Of a stretch of 64,000 nucleotides of DNA, positions 29,501 to 33,994 are shown in pieces. Made by a program: the position numbers and the translations under genes. The notes under the pieces are model-generated. The model did no database searches. It was not told the origin of the DNA and saw only the letters and a program-made list of their open reading frames with translations. Numbering within the stretch: the first letter of the stretch is position 1; each line of letters starts with the position of its first letter. This DNA is from Meghimatium bilineatum (Eukaryota; Mollusca; Gastropoda; Stylommatophora; Philomycidae). The stretch lies in NCBI GenBank assembly GCA_034231615.1, contig CM067299.1:12949863-13013862 (forward strand). Reading direction: 5' to 3'.

Positions 29501-30688
29501 TTTTATCGGCAAATGTATTAATTTGTTTCGCTGCCCACGAAATAACTTTGCTGTGCTACAAGGCGAATACAAGATTTACATGAGCAGTAGTGCTATTTAT
29601 TTATTTATTTTAAATGCTAGTATCGATGACGTCACGCACATCTGTACTAAAGACTCGCAATTCATATTATGTGATGTTCCCAACAGTCTAAATGGGTGCA
29701 CAACGACTGTATACACACCCTGTATAACCTCAGAGATTTCATATGTAAGTTGAGCTAAAGAGCTTAAATATTTGTGCTGTTGTTTTATGTGCACCATTTG
29801 CCCTTGCACATAATGAATGCCAGTGTGTTGCGATTTATAAATAGTGGTCATGTCATGAAGGCACGCTTACAAGAAGATGTGATAGGGACATATATAGAAT
29901 AGGAGACACAAGATGTTATAGAAGCTCTTAGGATATGTCTTCGTCCTTCAGTCTCAAACTCTCGCTGGACCTCTCTTGTAGCAGGTCAATGGTCCTACTA
30001 GATTTCCAGCAAGATGTAGTCCAGAAAATGAAAAATACGTTGTATCCTCGTTTTCTTTGCGTCAGTGGCCCGGTATATCCGTCTTCGGTGGAAACTATTA
30101 GGATGAACATTGAAACTGTGGAGCGGTATGGTTGAAGATTAAGAATTATTTAAGTAAAGTTTTATCAGAACAACGTTTCGCAAATGACCAATTAAACATG
30201 TACCTTTCTACATGTCTGCTTCTTTGTCCACCTGTCTTATATACCTGTTTGTACGCATAGCAAATGTAATATATAGTTACTATAACAATTCTAATAACAA
30301 ATCACATTTGTTACAGGGAACATACTACAATATTGCTTATGGGCTCTTACAAGTAAGCTACAACAAAACCAGTGAAGCTTTAATCTTGTCCTATGGCTGG
30401 GGAAAATGGCAGCTACTTCGATTAGCTCTACAGGATGATGATGGTGTAGAGAAATTCTACGGCAGCGCAATAGATATTACACAATTAAATATGAACCTAG
30501 TAAATTTTGTAACACAAATACAAGATGGTGGCATTAGAAATGTCAGTGTTACAATAACATCATTTGAACGTGAAGTACCACCTGTATTTCATAAGATCAA
30601 TGCGAATTCAACAGGACAAGCCAAGAAAACTGATACAAATTTGTTTCTAATACACATACTACTTGTTCTCTTCTTTATAAAATTGTAA
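3911..30688 (+). CDS. Beta-lactamase-related serine hydrolase (gigasin-6/LACTB-like), 7 exons
   Basis: Joined exons 3911-4063, 12287-12426, 18626-18796, 19512-19772, 22918-23174, 25297-25589 and 30317-30688 give 1,647 nt, or 548 residues plus stop. Every junction is GT-AG and the phases fit. Residues 1-17 are a signal peptide. The penicillin-binding-protein/class C beta-lactamase fold is shown by SLSK (Ser79 nucleophile, Lys82), YSN (Tyr172-Asn174) and HSG (His334-Gly336, in place of KTG). It also has HRTGIPP and the family hallmark SGSVMSNAEDMTKWM. Seven or more N-glycosylation sequons and a hydrophobic last 17 residues after a polar spacer suggest export and possibly a GPI or membrane anchor. 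Known relatives include eukaryotic LACTB-type proteins and the oyster shell protein gigasin-6. The substrate is unknown; esterase or peptidase activity is inference. The introns total over 25 kb and are full of repeats. Confidence 0.88.
4040..4156 (+). repeat. Three tandem copies of the exon 1 end and its splice donor
   Basis: The phrase GTAAGAGATGGCAA(G/A)GTAAA occurs at about 4049-4068, 4086-4106 and 4125-4144, with partly conserved flanks. Only the first copy is coding. The frame through it reaches TAA at 4088-4090, so use of a later donor would truncate the protein. Confidence 0.85.
4499..4530. repeat. (GA)n microsatellite after an A run
   Basis: About 9 A residues are followed by roughly a dozen GA dinucleotides inside intron 1. 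Confidence 0.95.
5023..5460. mobile_element. Foldback (inverted-repeat) element, copy 1
   Basis: The left arm, about 5023-5128, is the diverged reverse complement of the right arm, about 5355-5460. Both carry AATCGACGTTTCGATC or its complement, a GAACACATTCAC segment and a GGTAATGAAG/CTTCATTACC terminus. The centre (about 230 bp) shows no coding. Related arms occur at 45085-45420, and a terminal fragment at about 17140-17200. This is typical of a non-autonomous TIR or foldback element in intron 1. Confidence 0.7.
6100..6450 (-). mobile_element. LINE C-terminal fragment
   Basis: The minus-strand translation has RWQDNV, then LLERIGNT, then MRMEDGIIPTYLLYEELQPGKR and RPLLRYKDVCKR. This is the post-RT tail of a LINE family also seen at 49590-49800 and 60750-61620. 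It is 5' truncated and frame-broken, and lies in intron 1 of the hydrolase gene in antisense orientation. Confidence 0.7.
6635..6730. repeat. Imperfect 22-bp tandem repeat, about 4-5 copies
   Basis: The unit resembles TCCCTCGCTCTGTGTGCCACGA, with substitutions between copies. It is locally GC-richer than its surroundings. Confidence 0.85.
6850..8030. other. Intron 1 sequence without recognised features
   Basis: AT-rich, many stops in all frames, no tandem arrays and no LINE motifs noticed. It probably holds old decayed repeats. Confidence 0.4.
8035..8180 (-). mobile_element. SINE family A, truncated copy
   Basis: Starts with the complementary CTTCTTCTTCTTCTGCGTTCGTTCTC tail, then matches the 3' half of the full-length elements at 22158-22439 and 32962-33241 (TGTAAACCATGACAC, TGTGTCGGGC-like blocks). 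It is 5' truncated. Confidence 0.75.
8216..8340 (-). mobile_element. SINE family B fragment
   Basis: Contains CTACTAGATTTCCAGCAAGATGTAGTCC and TTTATTTGCGCCAATG in reverse orientation, as at 29930-30085 and 45865-46010. Family B shares its 3' end with family A but has a shorter, different 5' part. Confidence 0.7.
8535..9310 (-). mobile_element. RTE-type LINE 3' part with (TA)n insertion
   Basis: The minus-strand translation gives MKINIEKTEVMKIRR, then, after the TA run, VTEFTFLGSNITTI and EIHNRCGKAYQAL. Further on come frame-shifted pieces resembling [22 protein letters not shown] and [16 protein letters not shown]. The 3' end (plus-strand left side) finishes in an ATAGATAG-like tail near 8535-8550. 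Copies with the same end are at 10231, 39940 and 56355. Confidence 0.8.
9157..9229. repeat. (TA)n microsatellite
   Basis: About 73 bp of uninterrupted AT dinucleotides, expanded inside the LINE copy. Confidence 0.98.
9825..9938. mobile_element. Small TIR element (MITE), copy 1
   Basis: Bounded by perfect 12-bp inverted repeats AATGACTCATTT / AAATGAGTCATT about 114 bp apart. The interior (ACACAAAGTAT, AATGAAAATCA) matches the reverse complement of part of 13269-13390. There is no coding capacity. Confidence 0.65.
10231..10300 (-). mobile_element. 3' terminus of the RTE-type LINE
   Basis: CTATCTATCTATTTGCTAAACCC and CAGCGTCAGGGGTAGAAGAGTTTT match the ends at 8535, 39940 and 56355. Only the last about 70 bp are kept. 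Confidence 0.75.
10470..10588. repeat. 39-bp tandem repeat, 3 copies
   Basis: The unit TTTACAAGATCCGAGATCAA plus GATATTTTCGATATTGAAG is repeated three times almost without change. The period is a multiple of three, so a forward frame stays open across it; no gene is implied. Confidence 0.95.
10741..10905 (+). mobile_element. LINE C-terminal/3' end fragment
   Basis: Reads CKRWITEIKEATGTSL, then HKKAISRELFHP, in a plus-strand frame, then ends in ATAGATAGATATATAG. This is the same tail type as the minus-strand copies at 8535 and 39940, inserted in the opposite direction. Confidence 0.7.
11180..11345 (+). mobile_element. LINE C-terminal fragment
   Basis: The frame-broken translation reads KCGGRRHGG, then WLDNIKGLTGCEVS, then GW-RMEMR. 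This is the basic linker and WxDNIKxWTG motif at the end of RTE-type LINE proteins. A related piece is at 17880-18000. Confidence 0.6.
11396..11533. repeat. (TTA)n microsatellite with an inverted AT-rich middle
   Basis: Long ATT/TTA repeat interrupted near 11415-11455 by AATAATAATTATAATTAGAA, which is partly complementary to the flanking units. Confidence 0.97.
11650..12000 (+). mobile_element. tRNA-derived SINE with tandemly duplicated head
   Basis: The head GTGGCGTGGTATAACGTCCG and its relatives (GTGGCGGAAAGGTAAAGAGT, GTGGCGGTGAGGTACAGAGT) repeat four times before a B-box-like GAGTTAAAATCC. The body after it (GACCGTTCAGAGAGCAGTG, GTTGGGTTGATGGCTACGTC) matches 16620-16760 and 31735-31965. 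Confidence 0.7.
12287..12426 (+). CDS. Exon 2: catalytic SxxK exon
   Basis: Encodes residues 52-97 and two bases of codon 98. The acceptor is TTATGTGTCTCTACAG and the donor is GTAGGT. It carries TLFGIASLSKAFAATLLVKL, in which Ser79 is the predicted acylated nucleophile and Lys82 the general base of the SxxK motif. The helix after it is the usual buried helix of the fold. Confidence 0.9.
12430..13260. other. Intron 2, unrecognised part
   Basis: AT-rich. GTTAGGCACGCATTCATGGAAAGAACC near 12739-12766 is the reverse complement of GGTTCTTTCCATTAATGCGTGCCTA near 12478-12502, suggesting a decayed inverted-repeat element. No coding seen. Confidence 0.4.
13269..13392. mobile_element. Small TIR element (MITE), copy 2
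   Basis: The arm at about 13269-13314 (CATCTTTCTAAAGAGACACT...) is the reverse complement, with about a quarter of bases changed, of about 13347-13392 (...GTCATTTAAGAAGGATG). The middle has ACTTTGTGTCGAC. It is related to 9825-9938. Intron 2. Confidence 0.65.
13935..14109. repeat. 35-bp tandem repeat, 5 copies
   Basis: The unit GCATAAACTACATACATTTG plus TGACTAACTGCTTAA is repeated five times with few changes. Confidence 0.95.
14565..15335 (+). mobile_element. RTE-type LINE, 3' part
   Basis: Same family as 360-1862. Shows LLAESEHEL, then INIHGEKLQQVKHYQYLGHIV, CYIYSILMYDSETWTLNKQL and RHDTLLKTLLECKVKWRRARDRQRY, with several stops and small deletions. Ends in TTTGATGATGATGAA. Intron 2 of the hydrolase gene, sense orientation. 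Confidence 0.85.
15335..15960 (+). mobile_element. LINE RNase H domain remnant
   Basis: Translation with one or two frame changes gives SSTRMEVEDVIDVLKCL (Glu helix), then SMLRKIQSG (Asp motif region) and a Y-CPGNAGVCGN-like block at about 15657-15700 (the HAGxxGN motif of LINE RNase H, here His to Asn). GRELKMNKGM-like sequence follows. It lies directly downstream of the RTE fragment and comes from a different, I-clade-like element, so it is either a chance neighbour or a nested insertion. Confidence 0.6.
16030..16260 (+). mobile_element. LINE C-terminal fragment
   Basis: Reads MRLFGHTPRQNSIEKLTMEG, then RGKGHPRRWKRDISNSLNMTF, then REELRSLRSLRS. This is the GHxxR, GRxRxRWxxDI pattern at the end of RTE-type LINE proteins. 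Different family from the fragment at 14565. Confidence 0.65.
16290..16595 (+). mobile_element. SINE family A, diverged copy
   Basis: The 3' half, TTCCATCCCATAGAGTGTCA to GGAGTTTGAGAATGAACGAT and GAAGAA, aligns with the full-length copies at 22158 and 32962. The 5' half is doubtful. Confidence 0.6.
16620..16760 (+). mobile_element. Body of a tRNA-derived SINE
   Basis: TATATTGCCTAGAAAATCAC and GTTGGGTTGATGGTTATGTC match 31735-31965 and 11650-12000. The tRNA-like head is missing (5' truncation). It ends in TTTTTTTTAAC. Confidence 0.65.
16815..17010. repeat. TGTA/TGTG-rich tandem repeat
   Basis: A low-complexity GTATGT/GTGTGT tract spans intron 2. Open frames across it on both strands are composed of Cys/Val/Met or His/Thr/Tyr repeats and are not genes. 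Confidence 0.9.
17399..17792. mobile_element. Foldback element with about 155-bp arms
   Basis: The left arm, about 17399-17562 (CATAGTGACTGTCGACGTGT ... GGAAGAAGTAAAGAT), is the imperfect reverse complement of about 17628-17792 (ATCTTTGCTTCTTCC ... GAAACGTCGTCTGTCACTATG). The spacer is about 65 bp. The right arm carries CTGATGAAGG ... GAAACGTCG. Non-coding. Intron 2. Confidence 0.8.
17880..18000 (+). mobile_element. Short LINE C-terminal fragment
   Basis: GGCTGGATAATATCAAGACTGG and GTGAAGTTTCCAAATTC encode a W-LDNIKTG-like motif like that at 11180-11345. Confidence 0.5.
18175..18295 (-). mobile_element. tRNA-derived SINE fragment
   Basis: On the minus strand, TTAGCTAAGTCGTTCTC resembles an A-box region and GCGGGTTCGAATACC is a canonical B box, followed by ACTAGTGATGTCTTG body. 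It is too degraded for a functional tRNA. Confidence 0.55.
18626..18796 (+). CDS. Exon 3 of the serine hydrolase
   Basis: Encodes the rest of codon 98 to residue 154 plus two bases of codon 155. Acceptor TTTCTTTCCTAG, donor GTAAGT. Includes DSRIRELLDGKF and AMAHRTGIPPNNYLRFDP, the conserved H-R/S-TG-PP loop before the YxN motif in this family. The last residues TRDTLIE run on into ERLHLLQ of exon 4. Confidence 0.88.
18800..19500. other. Intron 3
   Basis: About 0.7 kb, AT-rich, with a TACAGTATATA cluster near 19220-19250. No element recognised. This is the shortest intron of the gene. Confidence 0.5.
19512..19772 (+). CDS. Exon 4: YxN motif exon
   Basis: Encodes the end of codon 155 to residue 241 plus two bases of codon 242. 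Acceptor CTCTGTTTACAG, donor GTATGT. The run VKYYYSNIVYGL holds the second catalytic motif (Tyr172-Ser-Asn174). RWENLIIKHLFEPLEMNSST is the standard long helix and PLxMxxT turn of the family. A frame open from about 19399 runs into this exon, but the pre-19512 part is intronic. Confidence 0.92.
19875..19955 (-). mobile_element. 3' terminus of an RTE LINE
   Basis: AATCAATCAATAAACCCGTA and CTTCAGGGTCGTAGGGGTACC are the reverse complement of the end of the LINE at 49896-50968, including its (ATTG)n tail. About 80 bp kept, plus CACACGGAGTCCTCCAGCGAAT. Confidence 0.8.
20087..21075. repeat. 34-bp minisatellite, about 29 copies
   Basis: The unit TACACGGGTAGGTGAGTTGT plus CTATAAACGACACA is tandemly repeated over about 990 bp. 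Copies are nearly identical, with rare G/T (GGGTA to GTGTA), G/A and T/C variants that recur in several units. It lies entirely in intron 4. Confidence 0.98.
21120..21485. repeat. Diverged repeat of about 50 bp, 4-5 copies
   Basis: The block AAATTACAT-TATAACGTGTTT plus AAAAGT-ACTGGAACAGA-CTA-AAAC recurs at about 21120, 21180, 21365, 21415 and 21440, with one unrelated insert in between. Intron 4. Confidence 0.75.
21757..21915 (+). mobile_element. SINE family B
   Basis: TGCCGAATTCGGCTGTGTCA, GGCGCAAATATAACGGC, CTGCTGGAAATCAGGTAGG and GGAGTTTGAGAATGAACGCT with a GAAGAAGAAG tail match 44745-44905. Confidence 0.8.
21990..22145 (-). mobile_element. Fragment of the CCATAAAT-TIR DNA element
   Basis: ATTTCATTGGTGTATACAAA and TGTTTACGTCAACTTTTGTTA align with about 58255-58320, and in reverse complement with about 40735-40790, inside those TIR elements. 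The outer TIR is missing here; a SINE is inserted right after it. Confidence 0.55.
22146..22451 (+). mobile_element. Full-length SINE family A with 12-bp target-site duplication
   Basis: The direct repeat ACTGATAAAGAC at 22146-22157 and 22440-22451 flanks a 282-bp element (22158-22439). The element begins GCCCGCGTGTTTCCGAGG, contains GGGGAGCAAAGAATAGCAAC, GACGACTAAGGAGGTTATGG, GTCAGTGACCCAAAGCCATG and TGTAAACCATGACACGACGC, and ends in AGAACGAATGCAGAAGAAG and further GAA units. It inserted in sense orientation in intron 4 of the hydrolase gene, next to the TIR-element fragment. Confidence 0.9.
22481..22917. repeat. 36-bp minisatellite running up to the exon 5 acceptor
   Basis: The unit ATCATGTGTATTGTGCTATC plus TAATTTGACTACTTCT is almost exact from 22481 to about 22670, then decays in unit length and sequence to 22917. 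The last unit ends in TATCTTACTTCCATAG, which is the splice acceptor of exon 5. Earlier units contain acceptor-like CTTACTTCCTTAG (about 22674-22686) and TTTACGTCCATAG (about 22858-22870). Confidence 0.95.
22918..23174 (+). CDS. Exon 5 of the serine hydrolase
   Basis: Encodes the end of codon 242 to residue 327 plus one base of codon 328. Donor GTAATC. LAGSGSVMSNAEDMTKWMNF is the strongest family signature in the gene. The exon then runs through EFPITSSGEIYAHGFVRGFYRG toward the third motif. The acceptor is the last unit of a minisatellite. Confidence 0.92.
23300..23460. repeat. Diverged tandem repeat, unit about 29 bp
   Basis: Units CATTTTGTTTC(T/G)TGCACAA plus TTTTCCCTGAA occur four times with interruptions, just downstream of exon 5. 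Confidence 0.8.
23545..23705 (-). mobile_element. SINE family B
   Basis: Reverse orientation: CTTCTTCTTCAGCGTTCATT, GTAGCAGGGCAATGG, TTTCCAGTAGAATGTAGTCC, TTTTATTTGCGCCAATGGC, GGCTTCGGCGG. Nearly full length for this subtype (about 160 bp). Confidence 0.8.
24000..24935 (+). mobile_element. I-clade-like LINE: RNase H and C-terminus
   Basis: Frame-broken translation: IIYTDGSVTQEANRCGLGFL (first RNase H Asp), RIEIEVVTEALTWL (Glu), ILSDSQSMLCKIE (Asp), GNDRADVLAGKA (end of the HxGxxGNxxAD motif; the His part is frame-shifted). A conserved tail follows with HIQRMVEMGVTRGDGRKCSL and LNLCPMCL. The same tail is at 30765-31065 on the minus strand. Several stops; not functional. Confidence 0.8.
24955..25215 (+). 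mobile_element. SINE family A, nearly full length
   Basis: CGTCGTAAGAGGGGACTAAG, GGAGTTGGTTGTCCCATCCC, ATGTGGGTGAAAGTGAC, TATAAACCATGATAGAATGC, CAGTTTGAGAACAAAGTCAG and an AGAAGAAAAC tail. More diverged than the copy at 22158. Confidence 0.8.
25297..25589 (+). CDS. Exon 6: HxG motif exon
   Basis: Encodes the end of codon 328 to residue 425. Acceptor TTCTAAATAG, donor GTCAGT, phase 0 out. HLSHSGSTQGYRAYISLLP holds the third active-site motif (His334-Ser-Gly336), which replaces KTG of bacterial enzymes. The strand after it (QKIGVFIAMSGEDI) is the expected last core beta strand. The remainder leads to a linker. Confidence 0.92.
25600..26050 (+). mobile_element. LINE C-terminal fragment
   Basis: Contains DMVLQKNAENTMGCRKTNVE, LINNIRKRQSSFFGHFMRQA and LENIVTTGKLKATETEGDN. 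Ends at a GATGATGATGAC tail near 26037-26048. Same family as 26930-27480. It begins within tens of bases of the exon 6 donor. Confidence 0.75.
26050..26930. other. Intron 6, AT-rich, unassigned
   Basis: Contains CCCGTACCCCTTGCCGATTTTTG near 26515-26537 and an A run at 26323. No gene or clear element. Confidence 0.4.
26930..27480 (+). mobile_element. LINE C-terminal fragment
   Basis: HAKAAFQKMRNIVCNNSLSI, RKNILKCYIEPILLYGSEAW, then after frame changes RRRQSQFLCHVMRRGGLENI and GKIEGKRDRGRQREKMWDV. Post-RT part of an RTE-type LINE, same family as 25600-26050 and, antisense, 54680-54880. Confidence 0.8.
27480..28260. other. AT-rich intron 6 sequence
   Basis: Long A/T runs (27600-27700) and no recognised element. 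Frames are closed throughout. Confidence 0.45.
28265..28410 (-). mobile_element. tRNA-derived SINE head
   Basis: The minus strand reads GCAGCTCGTGGACGCATCGC, TAGAACGCCTCAGAACTATG and AGGTCCCTGATTTAATCCATGG. It aligns with the better copy at 35103-35345 across A box, anticodon-arm region and B box. Confidence 0.6.
28855..29425 (+). mobile_element. RTE-type LINE, 3' part
   Basis: Same family as 360-1862: GHIVTNDGRYETEVKRRI, SEMWYGSETWTL-like block (about 29020-29055), RVGRTSWKEKKTNKEIL, RHDTLLKTLLEGKVKGKRAR and RWTGFSLAECTTKT. Very similar to its relatives, with few stops. Ends near 29420. Intron 6, sense. Confidence 0.85.
29930..30085 (-). mobile_element. SINE family B
   Basis: Reverse orientation: CTTCGTCCTTCAGTCTCAAA, GGACCTCTCTTGTAGCAGG, CTACTAGATTTCCAGCAAGA, CGTTTTCTTTGCGTCAGTGG and CGTCTTCGGTGG. 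Near full length for the subtype; 230 bp upstream of exon 7. Confidence 0.8.
30317..30688 (+). CDS. Exon 7: C-terminal domain and hydrophobic tail
   Basis: Encodes residues 426-548 and TAA. The acceptor is CACATTTGTTACAG. GTYYNIAYGLLQVSY is the start of the accessory C-terminal beta domain found after the catalytic domain in many animal members. Three N-glycosylation sequons occur (YNKT, RNVS, ANST). The polar NANSTGQAKKTDT is followed by a hydrophobic end, LFLIHILLVLFFIKL, which fits a GPI-anchor signal or a C-terminal membrane segment. No clear AATAAA was seen within about 100 bp of the stop. Confidence 0.87.
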   Translation, partial: GTYYNIAYGLLQVSYNKTSEALILSYGWGKWQLLRLALQDDDGVEKFYGSAIDITQLNMNLVNFVTQIQDGGIRNVSVTITSFEREVPPVFHKINANSTGQAKKTDTNLFLIHILLVLFFIKL

Positions 30689-30764
30689 TATTTATTTTTT
30701 CTCTGATGTTTTGTGCATCAATTATTCTGTTAATAATTGTTAATATGGCATGTATAGTTCTTGA

Positions 30765-31065
30765 TTAGAAACTAGCATCACATCACGTGGGGCACTCCCA
30801 TAAGTGCGCAGCTCTCCGTCCCAGCAGACATCCCAGTGTATGTAGATTCAAAGTTCCGGTCAGGTGTTGCTTGTGTGATCTTCGGTATTTTTAAAAAATT
30901 ACTTTTCCTTCCCTCCCCTCTAGTCACTCCCAATTCTGACATTCTCGGTATGTGTACGTTCTCAGTCTCATTGACGTCATCTTCTTCTTCTTGGAATGAA
31001 TTTATTACTGCCTTGATCGAGTCTTTATCAAGTCTATACATGCCTTGCATACATAGTTAAAACAA
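30765..31065 (-). mobile_element. I-clade-like LINE C-terminal fragment
   Basis: The minus strand gives MYRLDKDSIKAVINSFQEEE, then ENVHIPRMSELGVTRGEGRK, then a C-terminal CALMGVPHVM. It matches the HIQRMVEMGVTRGDGRK tail at 24600-24680. Just downstream of the hydrolase stop. Confidence 0.75.
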
Positions 31066-31499
31066 TTAAGAAGTTATATGTTTCAAATTGCAACATACAG
31101 CTGTTAGACTTAGACAATGACCACCGCAATAAACAAACAAAAAAGGAAACTGCATTTGAAAAGAAAAATGCAGACAGGTCCTAAGAATATAATTGACAGA
31201 AAGATTATCCAGCATATACATTTTCATAGAAGAAGATTGGTTCTTAAATCTCATCTATTTTTTTATAGAGTGGACTAGTTTCATTAGTAAACGTGATTAT
31301 TCAAATTGCCAATCAAATTGGTTTCACATTAATATACCAGAATTAAAACTGTGACCTTTTGAATTCAGACGGCCATGGTTTAATATTATTCATGTAACCT
31401 TGTCAGTTCTGTCATACAAACTAGTGATAAGACTAGTTTGTCAAATCTGCTATGTATTGTTGATTGTTGAAGTTGTACTTTATTTTCTTAATTGTTTGC

Positions 31500-31580
31500 C
31501 TGTGAAAGCTTTAATAATATATAATATATAATAATATATAAGCTTTAATAATATATAATATATAATAATATATAATGTGA
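31500..31580. repeat. AT-rich short tandem duplication
   Basis: AGCTTTAATAATATATAATA-type units repeated and self-complementary. Confidence 0.85.
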
Positions 31581-31734
31581 TATCATGGATTTCACAAACA
31601 TTTCACATATGATATTTACAACCCTGATATATATATATATATAAACTGAAATATCTTGTGGTGGGGCAAATGTCAACATTTTACTATGCTTAAATGTAAG
31701 AAAGGTTGCGTGCAATTATTAACTTCTTATTTCT

Positions 31735-31965
31735 GTCTGGCTCTGTGGCGAAGTGGTACAGAGCCTGTCTGTGACGGCAAAGGTACCGAGTTCGATCCTC
31801 ACCACAGGCAATTGTGCATCCGGACCGTTCAGAAAGAAGCAATGGCAACCTACTGAACGTATTTATATTGCCTAGAAAATCACCACAGCCAACAAATGCT
31901 GGGTTGATAGCTACGTCCTGGATAGGATATGCTACCAATTTTTTTTTTTTATTTCTGTCTAGCCG
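31735..31965 (+). mobile_element. tRNA-derived SINE, nearly full length
   Basis: The tRNA-like head TCTGTGGCGAAGTGGTACAG ... GAGTTCGATCC (A and B boxes, about 31740-31800) is followed by the body GACCGTTCAGAAAGAAGCAA, TTGCCTAGAAAATCACCACA and GTTGATAGCTACGTCC, and a T-rich end. Best copy of this family in the window; others at 11650 and 16620. Confidence 0.8.
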
Positions 31966-32129
31966 CTATAACAGCAAGTTATCCGACCCCTTCAGCCAGT
32001 AAACTGCTGATACCTATATGTTTATAATGTTTATACGTGTTTTTAAACTCATTATATCAACGCTAATATGTAATCAAAAGGAAAGTCGACCACGCAAAGG
32101 ACAGTTATCACTATCTTGACAGAGTTATT

Positions 32130-32455
32130 ATCTTGTTATTATCTTTCGCATCAGGACAGGACACAGTAGACTATACAGCTACATACATAGACTAAGGCTG
32201 ATTACATCAACTCTGTGTTCATGTGAGCAAGGAGCACAGACAGCGGAATATATTCAACAAGACTGCATTACACTAAACCAGTTAAGGGAGGAATACTGGC
32301 CCACAGAGAAGGATATCCACAAAATGCTACATGGGAGCACAGATGAGCTTTCAAATAGAGTAGCATTCATTACAAAAATCGGACTTGCTGTGTAGATATG
32401 CCAAACTGCGAACGAGAAGAAGTACATTATGGCAGGGCAAGACAACTCGCACAGA
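32130..32455 (+). mobile_element. I-clade-like LINE, 3' end
   Basis: Encodes RTGHSRLYSYIHRLRLITST, then CSCEQGAQTAEYIQQDC (C-x-C ... H-like/C end motif), REEYWPTEKDIHKMLHGSTD and FITKIGLAV followed by a stop. Homologous to the end of the intact element at 52139-53988. 3' end CTGCGAACGAGAAGAAG. Confidence 0.8.
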
Positions 32456-32589
32456 GATAAAGAGTTACGATGTGTTTCATCTGTTCGATTAAGTTGTGAT
32501 CAGCGTAATGTATGACGTAACTATTTGTTGCTTCTAGCAACAAACCTGATTAAACACACGTACTATTGATGTCTATCGAATATTCCCAG

Positions 32590-33330
32590 GTGGAGGATGG
32601 TCAGAATATCCCTACTTAGCATTAAGCGTAGGCGTGGTGACTGGGAGCTTTAGTTTTCTATCCAATGTCAGATGTGTCGCAGTGGCTGTGTTTAATCCAT
32701 ATGACTATTTGTTCTTGGTTGTTTTGATATTATCTATCCATCTTTTTCTAGATCTTCCTCTGTCTTTGTATCCGGATCTTCTCATGTTATATGTGCTTGT
32801 CGGTAGTGGGTTATGGTTCATTCTCATAAAAGCTGTCCAATCAATTGTATCTGTTGTTTCTTGAAGTATTCTGTGCATGGTCTTATACCGATTCTTCTCA
32901 TGATTTCATCATTTCTCATTTTGTCTAGTTTGGTCGCTCTTTTGCTATTCTCATGCATTTCTTCTTCTTCTTCTACGTTTGTTCTCAAACTCCTGCAGAT
33001 TAGCAGGATGTAGTCCGAAGAATGGAATGCGTTGTGTGATGGTTTACAGCATTGCTGCGATATATGCGCCTTTCTGCCCGACACATCCAGCTTCAGCATG
33101 GCTTTGGTTCACTGACCCTATATGGGATGGGACAGCCAACTCCATCTCATAACCTCCTTAGTCGCCTTTTACGACATGCGTGTAAAGTAAACAGTGTTGC
33201 TATTCTTTGCTCACCTTTCGGGCCCCTGCAACACAAGGGCGCTCATGCATTTCATCTCACATGTTGTAAGTTTTCTCTGCTGGACTGCTGTCAGGGGCCA
33301 TGCCTCGTCATTGTCGTTCCCAGTACCATA
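32590..33330 (-). mobile_element. RTE-type LINE C-terminal fragment, split by a SINE
   Basis: The minus strand shows HENSKRATKLDKMRNDEIMR, RIGIRPCTEYFKKQQIQLIG and IWIKHSHCDTSDIG-like sequence. It is interrupted at 32950-33253 by a SINE; on the far side CTCATGCATTTCATCTCACA continues the LINE. Confidence 0.7.
32950..33253 (-). mobile_element. Full-length SINE family A with 12-bp target-site duplication
   Basis: CTCATGCATTTC occurs at 32950-32961 and 33242-33253, bounding a 280-bp element (32962-33241) in reverse orientation. Its tail is TTCTTCTTCTTCTACGTTTG at the left. On the minus strand its 5' end is CGCCCTTGTGTTGCAGGGGC, as in the copy at 22158. It is nested in the LINE fragment. Confidence 0.92.
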
Positions 33331-33589
33331 AATAATTAACAATGCATACATACTGCCGACTTGCCAAGTCTGTCGCAAGTGGAGATGTTCACTGACTGGA
33401 TGTCATGCATGTCAGGATATATCTTCTCTTTATTAATAACAAATATCAAATCCAGATAGAATCTCACAAACATACTTAATCAGTCCCGATTGAAAACATT
33501 TCTTTCACTTTAATAAACAATTCTTAATGTCCGAGGTGTAAACAATTCAGCGGCCATACTTGTCCAGATTTGTTGCTCAACACATGTAC

Positions 33590-33855
33590 TTTTTCAAATT
33601 ATTTAACTTGTTAGTGGTCATATTATTGAATTTTTCAGTATTCATACTGAATTTGCCATTTATCATATTGAACTTGTCAGTGTTCATATTGAACTTCTCA
33701 GGTTTTATACTGAACTTGTCAGTATTCATTTTGAACTTGCCAGTGTACATATTGTAAATGTCAATTTTTGTACCATATTATCGAAAGTGTCAGTTTTTAT
33801 ATAACCATACTTGTCAGTGTTTGTATTATTGAATTTGTCAGTTTTCATTTAACTA
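33590..33855. repeat. Imperfect 21-24-bp tandem repeat
   Basis: Units built on TTGAACTTGTCAGTGTTCATA, about ten copies with drift in length and sequence. Confidence 0.85.
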
Positions 33856-33994
33856 ACAGAACTAGGACAAAAATTAATTTGTTGCAGTTAATGATATTTA
33901 AGTGCATGAGAAAGATATTTGCATTAAAATATATATATATATCATAAATATTTGTATTTTATTCACACATATTTGCATTTGATTCAGTACAATG

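Noticed and set aside
31735..31810. Functional tRNA gene
   Set aside because: tRNA-like boxes present, but stems do not close and the sequence continues into a repeated SINE body seen elsewhere.
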